From the NCBI RefSeq assembly GCF_002563795.1, contig NZ_PDJL01000004.1, forward strand, positions 62,001 through 126,000: DNA of 64,000 nucleotides, in the 5' to 3' direction. A program made the position numbers and the translations under genes. Positions 52,234-63,885 of the stretch are shown here, in pieces. The number at the start of each line of letters is the position of its first letter. Within the stretch, counting starts at the first letter, position 1. The notes under the pieces were generated by a model. It was given only the letters and a program-made list of their open reading frames with translations. It made no database searches and had not been told where the DNA came from. This DNA comes from Vibrio sp. ES.051 (GTDB lineage: Bacteria; Pseudomonadota; Gammaproteobacteria; Enterobacterales; Vibrionaceae).

Positions 52234-52434
52234 ATGTACGTTTGTCTTTGCCATGGGGTCTCTGACAAGAAAATCAAGAAGTTGGCGATAGATGAGGGCG
52301 TAACGGATATTCGAGGAATTAAGCAGTGTACGGCACTGGGTAGCCAGTGTGGTAAATGCATCAGACAAGCTAAAGACATTTTAGCGGAAACTGAAACTCG
52401 TTATACGGGACTTAAATTACAGCAAGCAAGCTAA
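52234..52434 (+). CDS. bfd: Bacterioferritin-associated ferredoxin Bfd
   Basis: Bfd is a small 2Fe-2S ferredoxin that docks on bacterioferritin and reduces its stored ferric iron for release. The 66-residue protein carries the expected cluster cysteines Cys4, Cys6, Cys39 and Cys42 in the Bfd/Fer2_BFD fold, and begins MYVCLCHGVSDK. It lies 100 bp upstream of bfr. Confidence 0.95.
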   Translation: MYVCLCHGVSDKKIKKLAIDEGVTDIRGIKQCTALGSQCGKCIRQAKDILAETETRYTGLKLQQAS

Positions 52435-52534
52435 TGATAATGACTGTGGCTATACAACAGTGATAATTAGCTGAGCCTTTTGACACCTTCTCATTTACTT
52501 CTACATTTAAATGAAGCCAAAAGGAGGTTTTGTC

Positions 52535-53011
52535 ATGAAAGGCGATCCAATCATCATTCAGCATCTCAACAAAGTGCTCGGGAACGAGCTAGTCGCTATC
52601 AATCAGTACTTTCTTCATGCTCGTATGTATAAAGACTGGGGGTTGAAACACTTAGCCGATAAGGAATATCACGAATCGATAGATGAAATGAAGCACGCAG
52701 ATCATCTGATTGAACGGATTTTGTTTCTAGAAGGCTTACCAAATTTGCAAGATCTCGGTAAGTTAATGGTCGGTGAAGACGCCAAAGAAATGATTGAGTG
52801 TGACCTGAAACTTGAGATGGCCGCGATCCCAGATTTGAAAGATGCGATTGCCTATGCTGAAGACATTCGAGACTATGTCTCTCGTGATCTATTCCAAGAT
52901 ATTCTCGAAGACGAAGAAGAACATGTGGATTGGTTAGAGACTCAACTTGGCTTGATTGAAATGTCAGGCATTGAAAATTACTTACAAGCCCAGTACGTAG
53001 ATGAAGAGTAA
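52535..53011 (+). CDS. bfr: Bacterioferritin
   Basis: Bacterioferritin is a 24-subunit haem-containing iron store. The 158-residue protein has ferroxidase ligands Glu18, Glu51, His54, Glu94, Glu127 and His130, and haem ligand Met52. The ATG at 52535 is chosen because AAAAGGAGG lies upstream and the start [12 protein letters not shown] matches the family. The gene before it, bfd, encodes the matching release ferredoxin. Confidence 0.97.
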   Translation: MKGDPIIIQHLNKVLGNELVAINQYFLHARMYKDWGLKHLADKEYHESIDEMKHADHLIERILFLEGLPNLQDLGKLMVGEDAKEMIECDLKLEMAAIPDLKDAIAYAEDIRDYVSRDLFQDILEDEEEHVDWLETQLGLIEMSGIENYLQAQYVDEE

Positions 53012-53204
53012 TCTGTGTTGTACAACTTTCTAGTGTGAGAAAGAGCGCCTGACTAGAAAATCAGGTGCTTAATGTAATTACTTGGTCTAATCTCTTTTAT
53101 TATCGAATCTTTAAGGATATTGCCCGTGATCTTGCCTATGAAGATTAAGCTCTATTCGATAGAATTTATGCCCCCTTACCTAAAAATAACAAAGAGAAAC
53201 GTCC

Positions 53205-54482
53205 ATGTCTGAAGACAATCGCCAAGCAGTCACTCCAGAAGAAGAACACCGCCAAAAAGCCCTTGATTACCATGCTTATCCAATCCCAGGAAAAATTGCT
53301 GTCGAACTGACAAAACCGGCTGAAACAGCAGGCGATCTTGCGCTTGCTTACAGTCCTGGTGTTGCTGAACCAGTGCGTGAAATTGCGCAAAATCCTGACA
53401 ATGCGTACAAATACACTGGCAAAGGCAATATGGTTGCGGTTATTTCTAACGGCACCGCTATCCTTGGTTTAGGTAACCTTGGCCCACTGGCATCTAAGCC
53501 CGTGATGGAAGGTAAAGCGCTATTATTTAAGCGATTTGCTGGCCTTGATTCGATTGATATTGAAGTGAAGCACCGTACCATTGACGAATTCGTGGATACC
53601 GTTGCAAACATTGCAGACACATTTGGTGGTATCAATCTTGAGGACATTAAGGCTCCAGACTGTTTTGAAATTGAAAAGCGCCTGATTGAGCGTTGTGATG
53701 TACCAGTATTCCATGATGACCAACACGGTACTGCAATTGTAACCGCGGCAGGTATGCTGAATGCTATTGAGCTTCAAGGCAAGAAGCTAGAAGACGCTAC
53801 GATCGTTTGTCTTGGCGCTGGGGCTGCGGCCGTTGCATGTATGGAACTGCTGATCAAATGTGGTGCAATGCGTGAAAAGATTTATATGCTAGATCGTAAA
53901 GGCGTGATTCATACTCGTCGTGATGACATAAACGAATACAAGCAGTTGTTCGCGAATAACACTGATAAGCGTACGTTGGAAGATGTCATTGAAGGGGCTG
54001 ATCTTTTCCTTGGGGTATCCGGTCCGAACCTACTTTCACCTGAAGCATTGAAATTAATGGCTGACAAGCCGATTGTATTTGCATGTTCTAACCCTGAGCC
54101 TGAAATTAAGCCTGAGCTTGCGCATGACGTTCGTGATGATTTAATTATGGGAACTGGACGTAGTGATTATCCGAACCAAGTAAATAACGTGCTGTGTTTC
54201 CCATTCATATTCCGTGGTGCTCTTGATGTTCGAGCAAGCGAAATTAATGATGAAATGAAACTGGCCGCTATTGAAGCGATTCGTCATCTGGCGAAAGAAC
54301 CGGTACCAGAAACAGTACTTAAAGCGGCAGGGGTTGAAAAGCTTGAGTTTGGCTCAGACTACATCATTCCTAAGCCTATGGACTCTCGCTTGCTCCCACG
54401 AGTAGCAAAAGCGGTAGCTCAAGCAGCGGTAGAATCTGGCGTTGCTCGTATTGATATGCCAGAAAATTACATGGCGGAATAA
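53205..54482 (+). CDS. NAD(P)-dependent malic enzyme (short form)
   Basis: The enzyme oxidatively decarboxylates malate to pyruvate. The 425-residue protein corresponds to the malic domain alone and lacks the phosphotransacetylase-like extension of MaeB. Signature segments are SPGVAEPVREI near the start and AVISNGTAILGLG. The catalytic region reads VFHDDQHGTAIV, and VCLGAGAAAVACMEL is the nucleotide-binding loop. Cofactor preference cannot be read with certainty. Confidence 0.88.
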   Translation: MSEDNRQAVTPEEEHRQKALDYHAYPIPGKIAVELTKPAETAGDLALAYSPGVAEPVREIAQNPDNAYKYTGKGNMVAVISNGTAILGLGNLGPLASKPVMEGKALLFKRFAGLDSIDIEVKHRTIDEFVDTVANIADTFGGINLEDIKAPDCFEIEKRLIERCDVPVFHDDQHGTAIVTAAGMLNAIELQGKKLEDATIVCLGAGAAAVACMELLIKCGAMREKIYMLDRKGVIHTRRDDINEYKQLFANNTDKRTLEDVIEGADLFLGVSGPNLLSPEALKLMADKPIVFACSNPEPEIKPELAHDVRDDLIMGTGRSDYPNQVNNVLCFPFIFRGALDVRASEINDEMKLAAIEAIRHLAKEPVPETVLKAAGVEKLEFGSDYIIPKPMDSRLLPRVAKAVAQAAVESGVARIDMPENYMAE

Positions 54483-54504
54483 CCTTCGCGGGTTAATACA
54501 TAAA

Positions 54505-54533
54505 AAATGGGACGCGTAGCGTCCCATTTTTCT
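54505..54533. terminator. Bidirectional terminator between malic enzyme and metJ
   Basis: The 12-bp stem AAAATGGGACGC/GCGTCCCATTTT with a GTA loop lies between the convergent genes. Confidence 0.9.
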
Positions 54534-54581
54534 ATACTCAGAGAAAGAGTTCTCTTAAAGACAACATCAATCCACTTACGA

Positions 54582-54902
54582 TTACTCTTCGGTAAACGAC
54601 TCAAACTCGATACCCATCTCCGTCATCAGCGCTTTTACTTCAGCCGGAATATCATCAGGGCGATCTTTACGAAGATCCTCATCTGTTGGAAGTGGCTGGC
54701 CAGTGTACGCGTGTAAAAATGCTTCGCATAGTAATTCGCTATTGGTTGCATGGCGTAAGTTGTTGATTTGACGGCGAGTACGCTCATCAGTTAGTACTTT
54801 TAAAACTTTTAACGGGATAGAGACGGTAATTTTTTTTACTTGTTCACTTTTTTTACCGTGCTCGGCATATGGGCTAATGTATTCGCCATTCCAGTCAGCC
54901 AT
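54582..54902 (-). CDS. metJ: Methionine repressor MetJ
   Basis: MetJ is a ribbon-helix-helix repressor that binds tandem 8-bp met boxes with S-adenosylmethionine as co-repressor. The 106-residue protein has the ribbon [15 protein letters not shown] and the helix [21 protein letters not shown], and matches E. coli MetJ in length. It diverges from metB; the shared gap carries four met boxes, so it should control itself and metBL. Confidence 0.97.
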   Translation of the reverse strand: MADWNGEYISPYAEHGKKSEQVKKITVSIPLKVLKVLTDERTRRQINNLRHATNSELLCEAFLHAYTGQPLPTDEDLRKDRPDDIPAEVKALMTEMGIEFESFTEE

Positions 54903-54976
54903 TGCGCACCTTCATCTATGTAATCGGTTAAAATAATCTAGGTGCTGATTTTAGCTGCATTTACCGCCATAAGCAA

Positions 54977-55008
54977 AGACATATGGACGTCTAGAAGTGT
55001 TGACGTCT
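54977..55008. promoter_or_regulatory. Four tandem met boxes (metJ/metB)
   Basis: The contiguous 8-mers AGACATAT, GGACGTCT, AGAAGTGT and TGACGTCT follow the AGACGTCT consensus in register. The second and fourth boxes match best. Confidence 0.85.
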
Positions 55009-55127
55009 TATTTTTTGACGAGTAAAGTGAATAGAACAGTAGAGGAAGCGTGTGAATCATTTGGAATCCACGAGTCAGATATAGCGCATTCCTGTTTAGA
55101 AGTCATCACCCGTGAAAGGATACACCC

Positions 55128-56291
55128 ATGAGCACTCGCAAACCTGCGACCATTGCAGTCCGCACTGGTATTGAATCAGACAGCCAATATCACGCTGTCG
55201 TTCCACCTATTTATCTTTCCACTAATTACGGTTTTCCCGCTTTTGGTGAGGTCCCTAAATATGATTACACCCGATCTGGTAACCCTAATCGTGGGTTATT
55301 AGAAAGTGCGCTATCTGAATTAGAGTCTGGCCAAGGTGCGGTCGTGACGAACTGTGGTACCTCTGCGTTAAATTTATGGGTTTCTGCCTTTCTTGGGCCC
55401 GATGATCTGCTCATTGCTCCGCATGATTGCTACGGTGGGTCTTATCGTCTATTCAATACCCGAGCAAAAAAAGGTGATTTTAAAGTGCAGTTTATTGACC
55501 AATCCGATAAACAGGCACTGGATGCCGCGTTGCAGCTCAAACCAAAGCTGATCCTATTAGAAACGCCATCAAATCCGCTTGTTCGCGTGGTCGATATTGC
55601 TGAAGTATGTGAAAAAGCCAAGCAAGTTGGCGCACTTGTCGCTGTCGACAACACTTTCTTGACTCCGATATATCAAAAACCGTTGGAGCTGGGGGCAGAC
55701 TTCGTGATTCACTCAACCACAAAATACATCAATGGTCATTCGGATGTGATTGGTGGCGTGATCATTACCAAAACAGAAGCACATGCGGAAGAGCTTGCAT
55801 GGTGGGGCAATTGCATTGGTGCAACGGGAACGCCTTTTGATAGTTATATGACGCTGCGAGGCATTCGTACGCTTGGTGCTCGTATGCGAGTGCATGAAGA
55901 GAGCTCACAACAGGTACTTACTTATCTGCAGTCGCAGAGATTGGTCAAAGCCATTTATCACCCAAGTCTCCCAGATCACGCGGGTCATGCTATCGCTAAA
56001 AAGCAGCAGTCTGGTTTTGGTTCTATGCTGAGCTTTGAATTTTCAGGATCGTTTGAACAATTGAAAGTCTTTGTGAAAGAGCTGCAATTATTTTCACTTG
56101 CAGAATCATTAGGTGGAGTCGAAAGTTTAATTTGCCATCCTGCCTCGATGACTCATCGGGCCATGGGAGAGAAAGCTCTGGCCGAAGCGGGGATTTCACA
56201 CCAGTTGTTGCGCCTATCTGTTGGCTTAGAAGATGTGCAAGACTTGATCGACGATTTAGAACAGGCCTTCACTAAAGCTGCCCAGCAATAG
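55128..56291 (+). CDS. metB: Cystathionine gamma-synthase MetB
   Basis: MetB is a PLP enzyme joining O-succinylhomoserine and cysteine into cystathionine. The 387-residue protein has the PLP lysine at K199 (HSTTKYINGHSD) and the TPSNP and TRSGNPNR segments typical of the Cys/Met metabolism family. It sits 12 bp before metL, with which it forms an operon under the met boxes upstream. Confidence 0.96.
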   Translation: MSTRKPATIAVRTGIESDSQYHAVVPPIYLSTNYGFPAFGEVPKYDYTRSGNPNRGLLESALSELESGQGAVVTNCGTSALNLWVSAFLGPDDLLIAPHDCYGGSYRLFNTRAKKGDFKVQFIDQSDKQALDAALQLKPKLILLETPSNPLVRVVDIAEVCEKAKQVGALVAVDNTFLTPIYQKPLELGADFVIHSTTKYINGHSDVIGGVIITKTEAHAEELAWWGNCIGATGTPFDSYMTLRGIRTLGARMRVHEESSQQVLTYLQSQRLVKAIYHPSLPDHAGHAIAKKQQSGFGSMLSFEFSGSFEQLKVFVKELQLFSLAESLGGVESLICHPASMTHRAMGEKALAEAGISHQLLRLSVGLEDVQDLIDDLEQAFTKAAQQ

Positions 56292-56303
56292 GAGACAATA
56301 ATC

Positions 56304-58712
56304 ATGACTGTACAGCGTCAGCTACATAAATTTGGTGGCAGCAGCTTAGCCAACCCTCAATGTTACTTACGTGTCGTGGATATTCTTAAAGAGCATTCGA
56401 TAGAAAATGATCTCGTGGTGGTGTCTGCTGCTGGGCAAACCACCAATCGGCTGATTGAGTTTCTCGAAGGCTTGGACAGAGATGGTCGACTTGCTCATGA
56501 GGCACTTCAAAGTTTAAGGGAATTCCAAACAGGACTGATAGCCGCCTTGTTAGAAGGTGAAGCAAAAGAGCAGTTACTGGCTTCTTTACAAGATGAATTC
56601 AGTACTTTGTCTGAGTTAGTCGCGCCTTTGACTGAAGCACAAAAAGCAGCGGTATTAGGACATGGAGAGGTATGGTCCGCGCGTCTTTTAGCCGTACTAT
56701 TGTCGCAGCATTCGTTGCCAGCCGTTGTGCAAGACGCGAGAACGTTTTTGCGTGCCGAAGCGGCGACTCAGCCAGAAGTCGATCGTGTTCGTTCATCCCC
56801 CTTGATCAAGCAAGCGTTAGCACAACACAATCATAAACGCGTCGTGATCACGGGTTTTATGGCGCAGAATGACGCTGGAGAAACCGTTCTGCTGGGTCGT
56901 AATGGATCAGACTATTCTGCGACGGTTATTGGTGCGCTTGCTGATGTCAGCACTGTGACTATTTGGAGTGACGTTGCTGGCGTGTACAGCGCAGACCCTC
57001 GACTGGTTGCTGATGCTTGCTTATTGCCTTGGCTAAGATTGGATGAGGCCAGCGAGCTTGCTCGTCTAGCCGCCCCTGTATTACACAGCCGTACGCTTCA
57101 ACCTGTAGCGCAAAGCACGATGGATCTTAATCTAAAATGTAGTTATCAATCAGAGGCTGGCTCCACGCGTATTGAGCGCGTATTAGCCTCTGGGCGTGGT
57201 GCCAAAATCATTACGTCGCTTGATGACGTTTTATTGATACAGCTGTCTTTCTTTCATGGTCACGATTTTGAAAAAACGCAAAGCGATGTACGGCAAGTAT
57301 TGCAGCGTGCTCAATTAGAGCCATTGGCTTTTGAAGTTCAGGCCGATCAGCATACCTTGCGCTTGGCGTACACTTCTGAAATTGCCGGGGGGGTGCTGAA
57401 GTACCTTCAAGAGCTTGCCGTGGAAGCGGAAATTAAACTGAAAGAAGGCTACTCATTGTTAGCTGCCGTAGGCGCAGGTGTGACGAAAAATGCTAACCAC
57501 TGTTTTGGTTTTTATCAGAAGCTAAAACACGCGCCAATAGAATTTATCTCTGAGTCTGAATCGGGTTTGAGTTTAGTCGCGGTATTGCGCCGCACTGATA
57601 CTGAGGCTCTGGTTCAAACCATTCACAGTCAACTATTTCAAGCGCATAAGCGTGTAGCTGTTGCCTTGTGTGGTAAAGGCAATATTGGTTCGAGCTGGCT
57701 GAACTTATTTGCGAGTCAAAAAAATGAGCTGACTAAACGTCACGGTATGAGTTTTGATTTGGTTGCAGTTGTCGATAGCCAAATGTATTGGTTTGATGAG
57801 CAGGGGATTGACGCAAGGAATGTCTCTGCACGATTTAAAGATGAGAGTATCGCCAATGATGGTTCCTGGTTGACTCGCCTTGGCGCGCTACAAAACTACG
57901 ATGAAGCCGTTGTGCTGGATGTGACCGCAAGTCAAGAGTTGGCTCTACGTTACGTTGAAATTGCGCAGCAAGGCGTTCATTTAATATCGGCTAACAAGGT
58001 GGCCGGCTCAGCTGATAGCCATTATTACCATCAGGTTCAAGATGCATTCGCTAAGATAGGACGCTACTGGCTTTACAATGCTACCGTTGGCGCTGGGTTA
58101 CCAATTAATCATACCGTTCGTGACCTGCGTGAAAGCGGAGATGAAATCGTGGCGCTATCGGGGATTTTTTCTGGAACCTTATCGTGGCTATTTCAACAGT
58201 TTGACGGCTCTGTGCCGTTTCATGAGCTGGTGGATCTTGCCTGGCAGCAGGGACTAACTGAGCCGGATCCCCGTTCTGATTTAGATGGTTCCGATGTGAT
58301 GCGCAAGCTCGTGATTTTAGCACGAGAATCAGGCCTGACGATTGAGCCAGACAGTGTGAAAGTGGAATCTTTGGTACCAGAAGCGTTACGACCGCTTAGC
58401 TTAGATGAGTTCTTTGATAGTGGCGTCTTATTGAGTGAAATACTCCAAGAACGTCTGGTCAAGGCTCAGAAAAATGATCAGGTTTTGCGTTATGTGGCAC
58501 GCTTAGAAAAGAATGGTAAAGCAACGGTGGGAGTGGAAGCACTTCCTCGCGAGCACGCTCTCGCGAACTTACTGCCTTGCGATAACATTTTCGCTATCGA
58601 GAGTAAGTGGTACAAAGACAACCCTCTGGTTATTCGTGGCCCAGGGGCTGGACGAGCAGTGACGGCGGGGGCCATTCAGTCAGACCTTAATCGATTGGCT
58701 GGCTTACTCTAA
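56304..58712 (+). CDS. metL: Bifunctional aspartokinase II / homoserine dehydrogenase II MetL
   Basis: MetL catalyses the first and third steps from aspartate to homoserine, the methionine-dedicated isozyme. The 802-residue protein has the kinase start KFGGSSLANP and the LGRNGSDYSATVIGA segment. Regulatory-type domains occupy the middle. The dehydrogenase has the NAD(P) loop ALCGKGNIGSSW, and GLTEPDPRSDLDGSD is in its catalytic part. Length is near E. coli MetL (810). It is co-transcribed with metB. Confidence 0.95.
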   Translation: MTVQRQLHKFGGSSLANPQCYLRVVDILKEHSIENDLVVVSAAGQTTNRLIEFLEGLDRDGRLAHEALQSLREFQTGLIAALLEGEAKEQLLASLQDEFSTLSELVAPLTEAQKAAVLGHGEVWSARLLAVLLSQHSLPAVVQDARTFLRAEAATQPEVDRVRSSPLIKQALAQHNHKRVVITGFMAQNDAGETVLLGRNGSDYSATVIGALADVSTVTIWSDVAGVYSADPRLVADACLLPWLRLDEASELARLAAPVLHSRTLQPVAQSTMDLNLKCSYQSEAGSTRIERVLASGRGAKIITSLDDVLLIQLSFFHGHDFEKTQSDVRQVLQRAQLEPLAFEVQADQHTLRLAYTSEIAGGVLKYLQELAVEAEIKLKEGYSLLAAVGAGVTKNANHCFGFYQKLKHAPIEFISESESGLSLVAVLRRTDTEALVQTIHSQLFQAHKRVAVALCGKGNIGSSWLNLFASQKNELTKRHGMSFDLVAVVDSQMYWFDEQGIDARNVSARFKDESIANDGSWLTRLGALQNYDEAVVLDVTASQELALRYVEIAQQGVHLISANKVAGSADSHYYHQVQDAFAKIGRYWLYNATVGAGLPINHTVRDLRESGDEIVALSGIFSGTLSWLFQQFDGSVPFHELVDLAWQQGLTEPDPRSDLDGSDVMRKLVILARESGLTIEPDSVKVESLVPEALRPLSLDEFFDSGVLLSEILQERLVKAQKNDQVLRYVARLEKNGKATVGVEALPREHALANLLPCDNIFAIESKWYKDNPLVIRGPGAGRAVTAGAIQSDLNRLAGLL

Positions 58713-58734
58713 ACTTCTGTGAAATTCTCATTTG

Positions 58735-58763
58735 AAAACCTCGGTTCGATTCCGGGGTTTTTT
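58735..58763 (+). terminator. metBL terminator
   Basis: The stem AAAACCTCGG/CCGGGGTTTT (one G-U pair) with a 7-nt loop ends in T6. Confidence 0.85.
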
Positions 58764-59930
<1,167 letters not shown>

Positions 59931-59963
59931 GTCGCGGTTAGTGCGTCATCTAAAGCGAGAAAT

Positions 59964-59995
59964 AAAAAGGCTTGCCGATTGGCAAGCCTTTTTAT
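59964..59995. terminator. Terminator between metF and aphA
   Basis: The perfect 13-bp stem AAAAAGGCTTGCC/GGCAAGCCTTTTT with a GATT loop lies between the convergent genes. Confidence 0.92.
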
Positions 59996-60015
59996 TTAAC
60001 TGTTAGTGACAGGAA

Positions 60016-60555
60016 TTAACCGATCACTTCAAGTTCTGTCAGCACTTCTTCCGCCCAAGTAATCCACGCTTCACGTAGCAATAAGTTACGACGCAGCGTT
60101 AGACGCTCTAGACGTGCCTGTTTATCAAGTGTTGAAGGTGTTGCGTAGTAAGCGGCTTCAATCTCTTTGTAGTGAGAAACCAGCTTACGTGATTCTTCAA
60201 CGAGTTCGGCAAGCTGATCACGGAAAGGCGCGGCAGGTTGCACGGCACAAGCGATCAGCTTAGCTGAAAATTCGTCACGGACGGTTGGATGTGCTGTGGG
60301 TTGGTCAAACCATTCTCCCAGAGCGCTACGGCCAGCATCTGTAATGGAGTAAACCTTGCGGTCTGGTTTGCCTTCTTGGGGTTCTAGTACGCAAGTAACC
60401 AGCGCGTTCTCGGCCATTTTATTAAGCTCACGGTATACTTGTTGGTGGCTTGCTTTCCAGAAGTAACCGATGCTAGCAGAGAACTCTTTAGTGATATCAT
60501 AACCGGTTGCATCGCGAGTGCTAAGAACAGTTAAGATTACGTGTGGTAATGACAT
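60016..60555 (-). CDS. aphA: Quorum-sensing regulator AphA (PadR family)
   Basis: AphA is the low-cell-density master regulator of vibrios, opposing LuxR/HapR/OpaR. In V. cholerae it activates tcpPH with AphB. The 179-residue protein starts MSLPHVILTVLSTRDATGYD and has a winged helix (residues 1-85). A PadR C-terminal coiled dimerisation domain follows. The ATG at 60555 gives the conserved start; an in-frame upstream ATG at 60591 would only add 12 residues. A long upstream region fits known sRNA (Qrr) and OpaR control. The ppc neighbour is the same as in V. cholerae. Confidence 0.96.
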   Translation of the reverse strand: MSLPHVILTVLSTRDATGYDITKEFSASIGYFWKASHQQVYRELNKMAENALVTCVLEPQEGKPDRKVYSITDAGRSALGEWFDQPTAHPTVRDEFSAKLIACAVQPAAPFRDQLAELVEESRKLVSHYKEIEAAYYATPSTLDKQARLERLTLRRNLLLREAWITWAEEVLTELEVIG

Positions 60556-60931
60556 GTCTTCAATCCAAATGGTCAATAAACTTGTAAACAAGCTACTTAT
60601 ACTTTCAGTTGCGCTCTTAATGGCACTTGATTTTTTAATCTAATAAGTAGCACCAACAATGTTGGTCCTGTCACCTTAAAGCCGTTTATCACCTAGAGAG
60701 ATGGGGAGTCCCATCAAGGCTGGAGCTGGTATGATTGGATTTATGCGCTCTCAGCAGGCAGGTAGTATATAAATAATAAGCATGAAGTGGAATAGTAGGA
60801 CAAAATTACCCTTAAAAACTAATATAATAATCAATAATGTGGATTTGTGGTGTTTTATACTTATTTGTTGGTATTTTATGGTTCCTTTGTAGAATATAAG
60901 ATTGACTAGTTATGGATCAATATCTATAGAT
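60556..60931. other. aphA upstream regulatory region
   Basis: This 376-bp region has no gene. It contains a possible LuxR/OpaR-type dyad at 60628-60647 (TTGAT, then ATC-TAATAA), loosely like TTATTGATAAATTTATCAATAA. It also has a 6-bp GATGGG/CCCATC hairpin at 60700-60715, within the likely long leader. Direct repression by OpaR and activation by Qrr sRNAs are known for aphA; the exact sites here are guesses. Confidence 0.4.
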
Positions 60932-60965
60932 ATAAAAAAAGCTGAGCGACTGCTCAGCTTTTTAT
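60932..60965 (-). terminator. ppc terminator
   Basis: The stem AAAAGCTGAGC/GCTCAGCTTTT has a 4-nt loop. Read on the minus strand it is followed by T7, closing ppc. Confidence 0.88.
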
Positions 60966-60979
60966 GACAGATGAAGTGA

Positions 60980-63613
60980 TCAACCAGTGTTACGCATACC
61001 GGCAGCGATACCGGCAATCGTCACCATTAAGGCTTCTTCAAGGTTGGCGGAAGCCTCTTCTGTTTGACGCGTACGATAGAGCAGTTCGGCTTGTAGCATG
61101 TTCAATGGCTCAACGTAAATATTGCGCAGGCGAATGGATTCGAGTCCCCAAGGGTCATGTTGCATCAGGTTGTCGTTGTTCTCTACGTTCAACACCGCTT
61201 TAATGTCTTCTTGTAGTTGATCTCGTAGTTTTTCACCCAGAGGTCTTAGTGATTCATCCACCAAGCGTTCATCATAATAGCGAGCGATATCGATATTGCA
61301 CTTCGAGTACACCATTTCTAGCATGCCAAGGCGAGTCGAGAAGAACGGCCATTCGCGACACATTTCTTCGAGCAGCGCTTGGTGGCCTTGATCGATCGAG
61401 TATTGAATCGCTTCCCCCGCTCCTAGCCATGCAGGAAGTACCAAGCGGTTTTGGCTCCACGAGAAGATCCACGGGATTGCACGTAAGCTTTCTACCCCGC
61501 CCTTAGGATTACGCTTTGCAGGACGAGATCCAAGTGGCAACTTACCGAGCTCGAGCTCTGGTGTCGCTTGACGGAAGTAAGGCACAAAATCTGGCTCACC
61601 ACGAACCACGTTGCGGTAAGACTCGCAGCTCACTTCTGATAGCACTTCCATTAAATCGCGCCATTCTTGTTTTGGCTCGGGTGGTGGCAATAGGTTGGCT
61701 TCCAGAATCGCGCTCGCGTAAAGGTTAAAGCTGTTTACGGCGACGTCTGGGAGGCCCAGTTTAAAGCGGATCATCTCGCCTTGCTCTGTGACACGCAAGC
61801 CGCCTTTCAAGCTTTTTGGTGGTTGAGACAGAAGCGCAGCATGCGCTGGCGCGCCACCACGACCTACCGTACCGCCACGACCGTGGAATAAAGTCAGTTC
61901 TACGCCTTCTTCTTCCGCCACTTTAACTAACGATTCCATCGCATGGTACTGAGCCCAACCAGCTGACATGACACCCGCATCTTTCGCTGAGTCAGAGTAA
62001 CCAATCATGACCATTTGGTGGTTTTGGATAAAGCCACGGTATAGGTCGATACTCATTAGCTGTTTGATGACCGATTCCGCATTGTTCAAGTCGTCTAGCG
62101 TCTCGAATAACGGGCAAACATCCATACGATATGGGCAACCTGCTTCTTGCAGAAGTAGGTGGACCGCTAGCACATCTGATGCAGTGCGTGCCATAGAAAT
62201 AACGTAGGCACCGAACGCTTCACGCGGTTGTGCTGCAATAATCTTGCAGGTGTCCAAGACCTCTTTGACTGGTTCAGACGGTTCCCAATCACGAGGCAGA
62301 AGCGGACGTTTAGACGCGAGCTCATTGGTTAGAAAAGCAATCTTATCTTGCTCGCTCCATTGCTCGTAATCACCAATGCCTAAGTAGCGGGTCAGTTCAG
62401 ACAATACGTCTGAATGACGCGTGCTCTCTTGGCGGATATCAAGGCGAACAAGATGAATACCAAACGCCTTTACGCGGCGTAATGTATCCAGTAGTGAGCC
62501 GTTGGCAATCACGCCCATGCCACATTCATTTAGTGACTGGTAACAGGCATACAGAGGCTCCCAAAGTTGTTCGACTTTTTGCAGTGGTGCTTTGATGGCC
62601 AGTTTTTGACCATGGATCTTAGCATCGAGAATATCTTTGGTTTCATTCAATAGGGCACGAAGCTGTTTTAAGATAGCGCGGTATGGTTCGTGTTGATCTT
62701 CGCCAGCAAGTTCACGAACTTGATCGTTTGAAACCGTCATTGACAGTTCACTGATCAACTCGTTGATGTCATTGAGATAAAGATCCGCGGCTTTCCAACG
62801 AGACAGAAGCAATACTTCACGCGTCACGCTATGAGTGACGAACGGGTTGCCGTCACGATCACCCCCCATCCAAGAAGAGAAATGCACTGGGCGAGCATCA
62901 ATTGGTAAACCTTCACCCAAGTATGGTTTCAAGCGATCGTGCATTTCACGCAAGAAGTCTGGTACCGCTTCCCATAGTGAGTTTTCAACGACCGCAAACC
63001 CCCATTTTGCTTCATCCAGCGGAGTAGGTCGTTGTTGTCGAATTACGTCTGAATGCCAACTTTGCGCGATCAGTTGCTCTAGACGGCGCTCGGTTTTCTT
63101 GCGTTCTTTAGAAGAAAGATCACTCAGTTCCAACTTTGATAAGCACTCGTTTATCTTGACCAGTTTGTTGATCATCGTGCGACGCGTGATTTCCGTTGGG
63201 TGAGCCGTCAATACCAATTCAATATTCAGATCACGAACGGCTTGCGCAGTGTCCAGCTTGCTCACATCGTTTTGTACCAGTTTCGAAAACAGCGAGTTAA
63301 TCGCGTCTGGTTCACAAATGTGTTCTTCACAATGGCGTGAAATCGTGTGGTATTGCTCAGCAATATTGGTGAGATTTAGAAATTGGTTAAACGCACGGGT
63401 AACGGGCGTTAGCTGCTCATCAGGTAAATGTTTGATTTCTTCGATCAAGCTGTCCCTGTCTGCTTGATTTCCTGCTTGAGCTGATTTGGATAATTTACGA
63501 ATGGTTTCCACTTTCTCGAAGATTTCTTCGCCATGGGCATCGCGAATGGTGTTACCCAATAAGTGGCCTAACATGCGCACATTACTTTTGAGTGCGGCGT
63601 ATTTCTCGTTCAT
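60980..63613 (-). CDS. ppc: Phosphoenolpyruvate carboxylase
   Basis: Ppc carboxylates PEP to oxaloacetate to refill the TCA cycle. The 877-residue protein has the catalytic [12 protein letters not shown] and [16 protein letters not shown] motifs and ends RNTG, the conserved C-terminus. The ATG at 63613 follows AGGACGAC and gives [12 protein letters not shown], the family start. Length is close to E. coli (883). It lies on the same strand as argE upstream but has a 270-bp gap and its own promoter region. Confidence 0.97.
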   Translation of the reverse strand: MNEKYAALKSNVRMLGHLLGNTIRDAHGEEIFEKVETIRKLSKSAQAGNQADRDSLIEEIKHLPDEQLTPVTRAFNQFLNLTNIAEQYHTISRHCEEHICEPDAINSLFSKLVQNDVSKLDTAQAVRDLNIELVLTAHPTEITRRTMINKLVKINECLSKLELSDLSSKERKKTERRLEQLIAQSWHSDVIRQQRPTPLDEAKWGFAVVENSLWEAVPDFLREMHDRLKPYLGEGLPIDARPVHFSSWMGGDRDGNPFVTHSVTREVLLLSRWKAADLYLNDINELISELSMTVSNDQVRELAGEDQHEPYRAILKQLRALLNETKDILDAKIHGQKLAIKAPLQKVEQLWEPLYACYQSLNECGMGVIANGSLLDTLRRVKAFGIHLVRLDIRQESTRHSDVLSELTRYLGIGDYEQWSEQDKIAFLTNELASKRPLLPRDWEPSEPVKEVLDTCKIIAAQPREAFGAYVISMARTASDVLAVHLLLQEAGCPYRMDVCPLFETLDDLNNAESVIKQLMSIDLYRGFIQNHQMVMIGYSDSAKDAGVMSAGWAQYHAMESLVKVAEEEGVELTLFHGRGGTVGRGGAPAHAALLSQPPKSLKGGLRVTEQGEMIRFKLGLPDVAVNSFNLYASAILEANLLPPPEPKQEWRDLMEVLSEVSCESYRNVVRGEPDFVPYFRQATPELELGKLPLGSRPAKRNPKGGVESLRAIPWIFSWSQNRLVLPAWLGAGEAIQYSIDQGHQALLEEMCREWPFFSTRLGMLEMVYSKCNIDIARYYDERLVDESLRPLGEKLRDQLQEDIKAVLNVENNDNLMQHDPWGLESIRLRNIYVEPLNMLQAELLYRTRQTEEASANLEEALMVTIAGIAAGMRNTG

Positions 63614-63832
63614 TGTCGTCCTGCCTCGTAAAAAAACTACATCCATTGTCCTTGTTAAGACTCCAATCTAGCGAAAAGCACCAGTTATAGTCAAATAAAG
63701 CAGACTAAGTTTGCAATTATTCCGCTGTCTCCTGATTTAGAGCAAATTTACGGCAAAGGTAGAACTAGAAGTGAAAATTAATTACAAAATAACAAGTTAA
63801 ACAAGTGTTAAGGCTAACGCTAAATAGTGAAG
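63614..63832. other. ppc promoter region
   Basis: This AT-rich gap between ppc and the argE terminator has no gene. No promoter or operator stands out by eye. Confidence 0.4.
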
Positions 63833-63862
63833 ATAAAAAGATGCAGCTCAATCGAGCTGCAC
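63833..63862 (-). terminator. argE terminator
   Basis: The 8-bp stem TGCAGCTC/GAGCTGCA with an AATC loop is followed, on the minus strand, by CTTTTT. Confidence 0.75.
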
Positions 63863-63885
63863 AGAGTTTTAGGTTGAATCACGCA

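Noticed and set aside
53044..53069. 9-bp hairpin after bfr
   Set aside because: It lacks a T run, so it was not called a terminator, though it may mark the 3' end of bfr mRNA.
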